A stretch of 5,187 nucleotides of DNA, taken from NCBI GenBank assembly GCA_947384095.1, contig CANDFU010000162.1, positions 1-5,187 of the forward strand, read 5' to 3'. The notes below the pieces were generated by a model that worked only from the letters and a program-made list of their open reading frames with translations, did no database searches and had not been told where the DNA came from. The translations under genes were made by a program, and so were the position numbers. Below, piece by piece: positions 1 through 5,187 of this stretch (position 1 is its first letter; every line of letters begins with the position of its first letter). The stretch comes from an uncultured Roseburia sp. (GTDB lineage Bacteria; Bacillota; Clostridia; Lachnospirales; Lachnospiraceae).

Positions 1-489
1 GAGATTATCCGGGTGATAAATCTTGATCAGATCTTTATAGCGCTTTTTCAGCGCCTGCTCGCTCGCAACGCCGACAAAAAACATCGCGCGCACCGCCGTA
101 TGCGGTTCGACGGACGACCGGTCCGCTTTCTCGTGGGCGCTCACATATCGATAGAAGCTGCGCTGTTTCTCAAACTGCTGCTTCTCCACGGCAAGCTTCT
201 TTACCTCTTCCTCAAGAATCTTCCACTTCATCTCAAAAAGATGCTTCTCCGTCTCGATTCTCCTGTCCTCTGCCCGCTTCTCGATCGAAAACTCCTGCCT
301 TAAGCGTTCCAGCTCGCGGCGCTCCCTCTCCAATTCCCGCTTTTCCTCTTTCATCTTCTGTCGAAGGCGTTCGATCTCCGCCTTTTCATCGGGCTTTTCG
401 CTCCGGGGTTCGCTCTCCGCCTTCTCGCTGAAACGCCACTGCGGATAAATGACTTTTGACTCTTCCTGCTTTACTGCCGCATGATTCAC
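1..489 (-). CDS. J-domain-like coiled-coil protein, 3' end cut by window edge
   Basis: An open frame of 163 codons runs from a GTG at 489 to the left edge without a stop. The GTG start was chosen because AAGGAG sits 7 nt upstream and the frame has an upstream stop at 576-574, with no ATG between. Residues 7-36 are polar and charged; residues 35-110 are dominated by Glu, Lys and Arg with regularly spaced Leu/Ile/Phe, so a long helix or coiled coil is likely. Residues 135-163 resemble the start of a J domain: FFVGV, then LKKRYKDLIKIYHPDN, with the HPD triad at 159-161 that in this family stimulates Hsp70 ATPase. Helix III onward lies outside the window. There is no signal peptide or membrane segment, so it is probably cytoplasmic. 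It follows dnaJ in the same direction, so DnaK is the obvious candidate partner; this is inference. The J domain is C-terminal here, unlike in DnaJ. Substrate and role are unknown. Confidence 0.85.
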   Translation of the reverse strand, partial: MNHAAVKQEESKVIYPQWRFSEKAESEPRSEKPDEKAEIERLRQKMKEEKRELERERRELERLRQEFSIEKRAEDRRIETEKHLFEMKWKILEEEVKKLAVEKQQFEKQRSFYRYVSAHEKADRSSVEPHTAVRAMFFVGVASEQALKKRYKDLIKIYHPDNL

Positions 490-496
490 GCTTTCT

Positions 497-502
497 CTCC
501 TT
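497..502 (-). promoter_or_regulatory. Ribosome binding site deciding the GTG start of the J-domain-like gene
   Basis: AAGGAG on the minus strand lies 7 nt before the GTG at 489, which is ideal Shine-Dalgarno strength and spacing. No other in-frame start lies between this site and the in-frame stop at 576-574, so it fixes the start of the J-domain-like gene. Confidence 0.75.
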
Positions 503-592
503 ACCGCATTCTGCGCATCCGGATATTCCGGACGCCCTGAACACGCAAAAAACACTGCCAGAAAATCCCAGCATTAGTTACCGGATATCGTC

Positions 593-620
593 ATAATACT
601 ACATCTAGTGGAAATGTCAA
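593..620 (-). promoter_or_regulatory. Predicted sigma-A-type promoter for the J-domain-like gene
   Basis: On the minus strand a consensus -35 TTGACA (620-615) is followed after 16 nt by TATTAT (598-593), one mismatch from the -10 consensus. Transcription would begin near 586, giving a leader of about 97 nt before the GTG at 489. The site lies in the gap after dnaJ, so the J-domain-like gene could be transcribed apart from the hrcA-led operon. This is a sequence match only; no transcript evidence is available. Confidence 0.6.
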
Positions 621-634
621 TAGTCAATTTTCAC
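608..634 (-). repeat. Imperfect inverted repeat over the -35 box
   Basis: On the minus strand GTGAAAAT and ATTTCCAC form 8-base arms with one mismatch around an 11-base spacer. The spacer and right arm contain the -35 box, and ATTGAC occurs twice at a 7-base interval in the same place. The arrangement could be an operator for a DNA-binding protein. It could also be chance in an AT-rich gap: the arms are short, and the RNA hairpin would be weak with no U-tract. Confidence 0.3.
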
Positions 635-662
635 AATCATTGCATGAAAGGCAGGGCAGACG

Positions 663-1841
663 TCAGATGTCATCCAGCGATTCTTTTAATTTTCCCATAA
701 ATCCCTTCTTTTTCTTCGGTTTTTCTTTCGCGGAATCATCGCCCTGGCCCGCACGCCTTAACGTGCCGCCCACCGCATCGTCAAATCTGCGCAGCGCCTC
801 CTTTGCCTCTGCGTTTAAGTTCGTCGGCACCTGTACTACCAGAGTTACATAGTGGTCGCCGCGCACCGCCTTGTTTCGCAGAGACGGCACTCCTTTGCCC
901 TTCAGCCGGATGCGCGTATCGGTCTGTGTTCCCGGTTTCACCTCATAGAGCACATCGCCGTCTACCGTATTGATGCGGATCTCGCCGCCCAGTGCCGCCT
1001 GCGCGTAAGAAACCGGAGCCGTGGAATAGATATGCATATCCTGCCGCTGGAAGATCGGATGGCGCGATACCACAACCTCCACCAGAAGATCGCCCCTCGG
1101 CCCTCCGTTCACGCCCGGCTCTCCTTTTTCACGGATGCGGACACTCTGCCCGTTGTCAATCCCCGCCGGAATCGATACCTGGATCTTTTTCCTGCTGGAA
1201 ATGTACCCGGTTCCACGGCAGTCCGGGCACTTCTCACGCACAATCTTACCGGAACCGTTACAGTCCGGACAGCTCTGCACGTTCTGTACCGTGCCAAAAA
1301 ACGACTGCTGGGTAAACACGACTTTTCCCTTTCCGCCGCACTTCGGGCAGGTCTCCGGGTTCGTCCCCGGCTTTGCACCCGTCCCGTGACACGTCTTACA
1401 TTCATCCTTTAAGACCATCTCGATTTCTTTCTCACAGCCAAACACAGCTTCCTCAAACGTAATACGGACGCTTGTTCGTAAATTCGCTCCTTTCATCGGC
1501 CCGTCGTTTGCCCTTCTGCGCGAACCGCCGCCAAAAAAATCTCCGAAGATATCCCCAAAGATATCTCCCATATCCATCCCCGAAAAATCAAATCCGCCGG
1601 CGCCGCCCGTGCCGTCAAACGCCGCATGGCCGAACTGATCGTACTGCCTGCGCTTTTCCGGATCGCTTAAGACCGCATACGCCTCCTGTGCCTCCTTAAA
1701 CTTCGCTTCCGCCTCTTTATCGCCAGGGTTCATGTCGGGGTGATATTTTTTTGCAAGAACACGAAACGCTTTTTTGATATCGGCATCCCCTGCCGTCTTG
1801 CTCACGCCTAAGACCTCGTAATAATCTCTCTTATCTGCCAT
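663..1841 (-). CDS. dnaJ: Chaperone protein DnaJ (Hsp40)
   Basis: Complete class I Hsp40 of 392 residues, close to the usual 375-390. It binds unfolded polypeptides, passes them to DnaK and stimulates DnaK ATP hydrolysis in the cytoplasm. The J domain is at residues 5-70 with HPD at 34-36. A Gly/Phe-rich region follows at about 77-106 and includes a repeated DIFGDIFGD stretch. The zinc-binding domain has four complete CxxCxGxG motifs at 148-155, 165-172, 191-198 and 205-212, giving eight cysteines for two zinc ions. The C-terminal substrate-binding and dimer regions occupy about 213-360. The end is lysine-rich ([10 protein letters not shown]) before LDDI. The ATG at 1841 is preceded by AGAGGA with about 6 nt spacing and directly opens the canonical DYYEVLGV block. 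It lies 122 nt after dnaK in the same direction, so it is probably cotranscribed, with a hairpin in the gap that may reduce read-through. Confidence 0.98.
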   Translation of the reverse strand: MADKRDYYEVLGVSKTAGDADIKKAFRVLAKKYHPDMNPGDKEAEAKFKEAQEAYAVLSDPEKRRQYDQFGHAAFDGTGGAGGFDFSGMDMGDIFGDIFGDFFGGGSRRRANDGPMKGANLRTSVRITFEEAVFGCEKEIEMVLKDECKTCHGTGAKPGTNPETCPKCGGKGKVVFTQQSFFGTVQNVQSCPDCNGSGKIVREKCPDCRGTGYISSRKKIQVSIPAGIDNGQSVRIREKGEPGVNGGPRGDLLVEVVVSRHPIFQRQDMHIYSTAPVSYAQAALGGEIRINTVDGDVLYEVKPGTQTDTRIRLKGKGVPSLRNKAVRGDHYVTLVVQVPTNLNAEAKEALRRFDDAVGGTLRRAGQGDDSAKEKPKKKKGFMGKLKESLDDI

Positions 1842-1914
1842 AACTTTTCCTCTTTTCCGCCTCTCCTTATTCCGGATTTTTCTGTTCTGGCTTTACTCCT
1901 TACCACTGCACAAA

Positions 1915-1942
1915 GGTTTCCGGATGCCTTCATCCGGAAACC
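1915..1942 (-). promoter_or_regulatory. dnaK-dnaJ intercistronic hairpin (attenuator, partial terminator or mRNA-end stabiliser)
   Basis: A perfect inverted repeat: on the minus strand GGTTTCCGGATG, a four-base AAGG loop, then CATCCGGAAACC, giving 12 uninterrupted base pairs. It begins 21 nt after the dnaK stop and ends about 73 nt before the dnaJ start. The bases after it are TTTGTGCAG, so the U-tract is only three long and an efficient intrinsic terminator is unlikely. A further 5-bp match, CTGCA (1963-1959) with TGCAG (1910-1906), could close an outer stem. A likely consequence is less dnaJ than dnaK, through partial termination or through protection of the dnaK 3' end after cleavage; that is inference. 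Confidence 0.7.
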
Positions 1943-1963
1943 CCGTGTATTTATGCTCTGCAG

Positions 1964-3868
<1,905 letters not shown>

Positions 3869-4582
3869 CTATGATACAACAGCAACCATGCTGTGTCTGA
3901 CAACGGAATCCTTATACAGATATCCTTTCTGCAGCTCCTGCGCCACCACGCCGGACCCGTATTCCTCACTCTCCACCTGCATCACCGCATTGTGGTATTC
4001 CGGGTTGAACTCCTGGCCCACCGCCTCAATCGCTGTCACGCCGACTGCCTCAAGCTCCGTCATAAGCTGCTTGTAGATCTTATCCATTCCCGTGACAAAA
4101 GCGTCCTCTTTCTGCTCTGCCGGCACAGCGGCAAGCCCGCGCTCAAAATTGTCCACCACCGGAAGCATCTTCTCTACAATCGTTTTCGCCCCCATATCGT
4201 ACATCTGTGACTTTTCTTTCTCCGTGCGTTTGCGGAAGTTATCGAACTCTGCCATCTGACGTCTGATTTTATCGGTGAGCTCCTCGATCTGCTCATCCCT
4301 CTTGTCTTTCTTCTTTTTAAAGAAACCGCGCTTCTCTCCGGATTTTCCGGAAACGGCATCCTCTTTCTCTGTTTCTGCCGTCTCTTCTGCGCCCTCGCCG
4401 CATGCCTCCTCATCCTCTTCCGCGTCGACAGCCTCTTCTTCGGCTTCTTCGGCTTCCTCCCCTTCATCCTCCGCCGGCACAGCTTCTTCCGCTGTATTTT
4501 CTTCCTCCGGCATGTTGTTTTCCTTCTCCATATTTTCTATCTCTTCTGACATTTTTTCCAATCCCTCTTTACTGTATGCCAT
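3869..4582 (-). CDS. grpE: Nucleotide exchange factor GrpE
   Basis: GrpE, 237 residues (E. coli has 197), a homodimeric cochaperone that opens the DnaK nucleotide cleft to release ADP. Residues 25-74 are extremely acidic and Ala/Glu-rich, followed by a basic patch FFKKKKDKR at 87-95. A long helix at about 96-145 contains MAEFDNFRKRTEKEK and MLPVVDNFERGL, the dimerising helical part. The C-terminal beta-wing at about 180-237 shows FNPEYHNAV, then after 19 residues GYLYKDSVVRHSMVAV, matching the GrpE family signature. The ATG at 4582 lies 13 nt after the hrcA stop, with AAAGGCGG just upstream, suggesting coupled translation. A second in-frame ATG at 4552 (residue 11) has AGAGGG 10 nt upstream and would give a 227-residue protein starting MSEEIENMEK. 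The excess length lies in the disordered N-terminus, not in the folded core. Confidence 0.97.
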   Translation of the reverse strand: MAYSKEGLEKMSEEIENMEKENNMPEEENTAEEAVPAEDEGEEAEEAEEEAVDAEEDEEACGEGAEETAETEKEDAVSGKSGEKRGFFKKKKDKRDEQIEELTDKIRRQMAEFDNFRKRTEKEKSQMYDMGAKTIVEKMLPVVDNFERGLAAVPAEQKEDAFVTGMDKIYKQLMTELEAVGVTAIEAVGQEFNPEYHNAVMQVESEEYGSGVVAQELQKGYLYKDSVVRHSMVAVVS

Positions 4583-4595
4583 TGCAACCGCCTTT

Positions 4596-5187
4596 CTATG
4601 TCTTTCCTTTCGGTTTATCCAGAATCCCGTCCAGTGATTTTTTCAAAACCTTAAGGTTATCCATCACTTTTTCGTAATCCATCCGTTTCGGCCCGACAAT
4701 CCCGATCGTCCCCCGGATGCCTTCCCCCAGCTCATACGTCGCCGTCACGACGCTGCAGTCCTTCATAGTCTGGATCGGGCTTTCATTTCCGATATAGACC
4801 TGTATCCCTGTGCTCTCCTCCTCCATCAGATTCTCGGTTACAAGACTTGCAAGCTGCTGCTTCTCTTCAAACGTGGAGATCAGCCCGCTGGCTTTCTCAG
4901 AGTCGCTCAGCTCCGGATATTTAAAGAAATTGGTCGTTCCGCTGGTGTAGATGCGGATATCCTCGTCCGGACTCATAACCTCTGCAAGCGCGTCGAGCAC
5001 ATTGCTGATAATATCGCTGTGGATGCCGGCCTGCTCTTTGAGCCTGGCGATCGTCCCCAGGTTAATCTCTGCGAGCGCGAGGCCGTTCAGGTTGGAATTG
5101 AGCAGGATGTTAAGCTTTAACATCGTCTCATTGTCAATGGGCCCGGCGACCGGTATCATTTTATTCTTGACCAGATTGCCCTCTGTG
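4596..5187 (-). CDS. hrcA: Heat-inducible transcription repressor HrcA, 5' end cut by window edge
   Basis: C-terminal 196 residues of HrcA, the repressor that binds CIRCE operators before the dnaK and groE operons and needs GroEL to stay active. The frame is open to the right edge, so the Met at 5159 is internal: codons upstream read TEGNLVKNK, resembling the segment of the family that follows the DNA-binding domain. Recognisable family blocks include IRIYTSGTTNFFKYPEL, then IQVYIGNESP, DCSVVTATYELGEG and, near the end, GTIGIVGPKRMDYEKVM. These belong to the GAF-like and dimerisation part. Full HrcA is about 340-350 residues, so roughly 145-155 residues, including the winged helix, are missing. 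The stop is TAG at 4598-4596 and grpE begins 13 nt later. The CIRCE sequence is not present in the window and would be expected further upstream. Confidence 0.96.
   Translation of the reverse strand, partial: TEGNLVKNKMIPVAGPIDNETMLKLNILLNSNLNGLALAEINLGTIARLKEQAGIHSDIISNVLDALAEVMSPDEDIRIYTSGTTNFFKYPELSDSEKASGLISTFEEKQQLASLVTENLMEEESTGIQVYIGNESPIQTMKDCSVVTATYELGEGIRGTIGIVGPKRMDYEKVMDNLKVLKKSLDGILDKPKGKT

Noticed and set aside
13..303. 96-codon plus-strand frame rich in Leu that looks like a small membrane protein
   Set aside because: It is the complement of the Glu/Lys-rich coiled-coil codons (GAG/AAG become CTC/CTT, read as Leu), so the hydrophobicity is an artefact.
386..574. 62-codon minus-strand frame starting ATG at 574, a possible leader peptide or small gene
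   Set aside because: No Shine-Dalgarno site before its ATG, Arg/Gly/Ser-rich shadow composition, and it overlaps the well-supported GTG-started gene in another frame.
603..662. Possible terminator after dnaJ (TTTCA ... TGAAA, then AATTG)
   Set aside because: The stem is only about five AU-rich pairs with a large loop and no U-tract; not an intrinsic terminator.
852..1412. 186-codon plus-strand open frame opposite dnaJ
   Set aside because: Antisense shadow of a strongly conserved dnaJ coding region; no recognisable domain.
4583..5187. CIRCE operator (TTAGCACTC-N9-GAGTGCTAA) for HrcA
   Set aside because: Not found here or in any other gap in the window; expected upstream of the hrcA start, beyond the right edge.

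Overview
This window holds most of a Gram-positive class I heat-shock chaperone operon, entirely on the minus strand. Read right to left (5'->3' of the transcript) the order is hrcA (3' part only), grpE, dnaK, dnaJ, followed by the 5' part of a J-domain-like gene that runs off the left edge. The order hrcA-grpE-dnaK-dnaJ is the classical Firmicutes arrangement. DnaK lacks the segment of about 24 residues found in the first quadrant of the proteobacterial protein, as is typical of Gram-positives. GrpE has a long acidic N-terminus and a 'FFKKKKDKR' patch. Moderate GC, strong AGGAGG-type ribosome sites and the protein sequences together suggest a Clostridia species, most likely a Lachnospiraceae-type gut anaerobe; this placement is from memory of the families, not from a search.

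Layout. 5187-4596: C-terminal 196 codons of HrcA, the heat-shock repressor; its DNA-binding part and the expected CIRCE operator lie outside the window. 4582-3869: grpE, starting 13 nt after the hrcA stop. 3826-1964: dnaK, after a 42-nt AT-rich gap with a perfect AGGAGG site. 1963-1842: a 122-nt gap with a perfect 12-bp hairpin and no good U-tract. 1841-663: dnaJ, complete, with J domain, G/F region and four zinc motifs. 662-490: a 173-nt gap with a good sigma-A-type promoter but no convincing terminator. 489-1: a GTG-started gene for a highly charged, probably coiled-coil protein that ends, at the window edge, in a J-domain helix II and HPD motif.

How they work together: DnaK binds exposed hydrophobic peptide segments, DnaJ delivers substrate and stimulates ATP hydrolysis, and GrpE drives nucleotide exchange. 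HrcA represses the operon when GroEL capacity is not limiting. The last gene would encode a second potential DnaK partner. It appears to have its own promoter, so it could be expressed independently of HrcA control. It is the least ordinary item here; the rest is a conventional chaperone operon, and I see no mobile element, RNA gene or CRISPR array.
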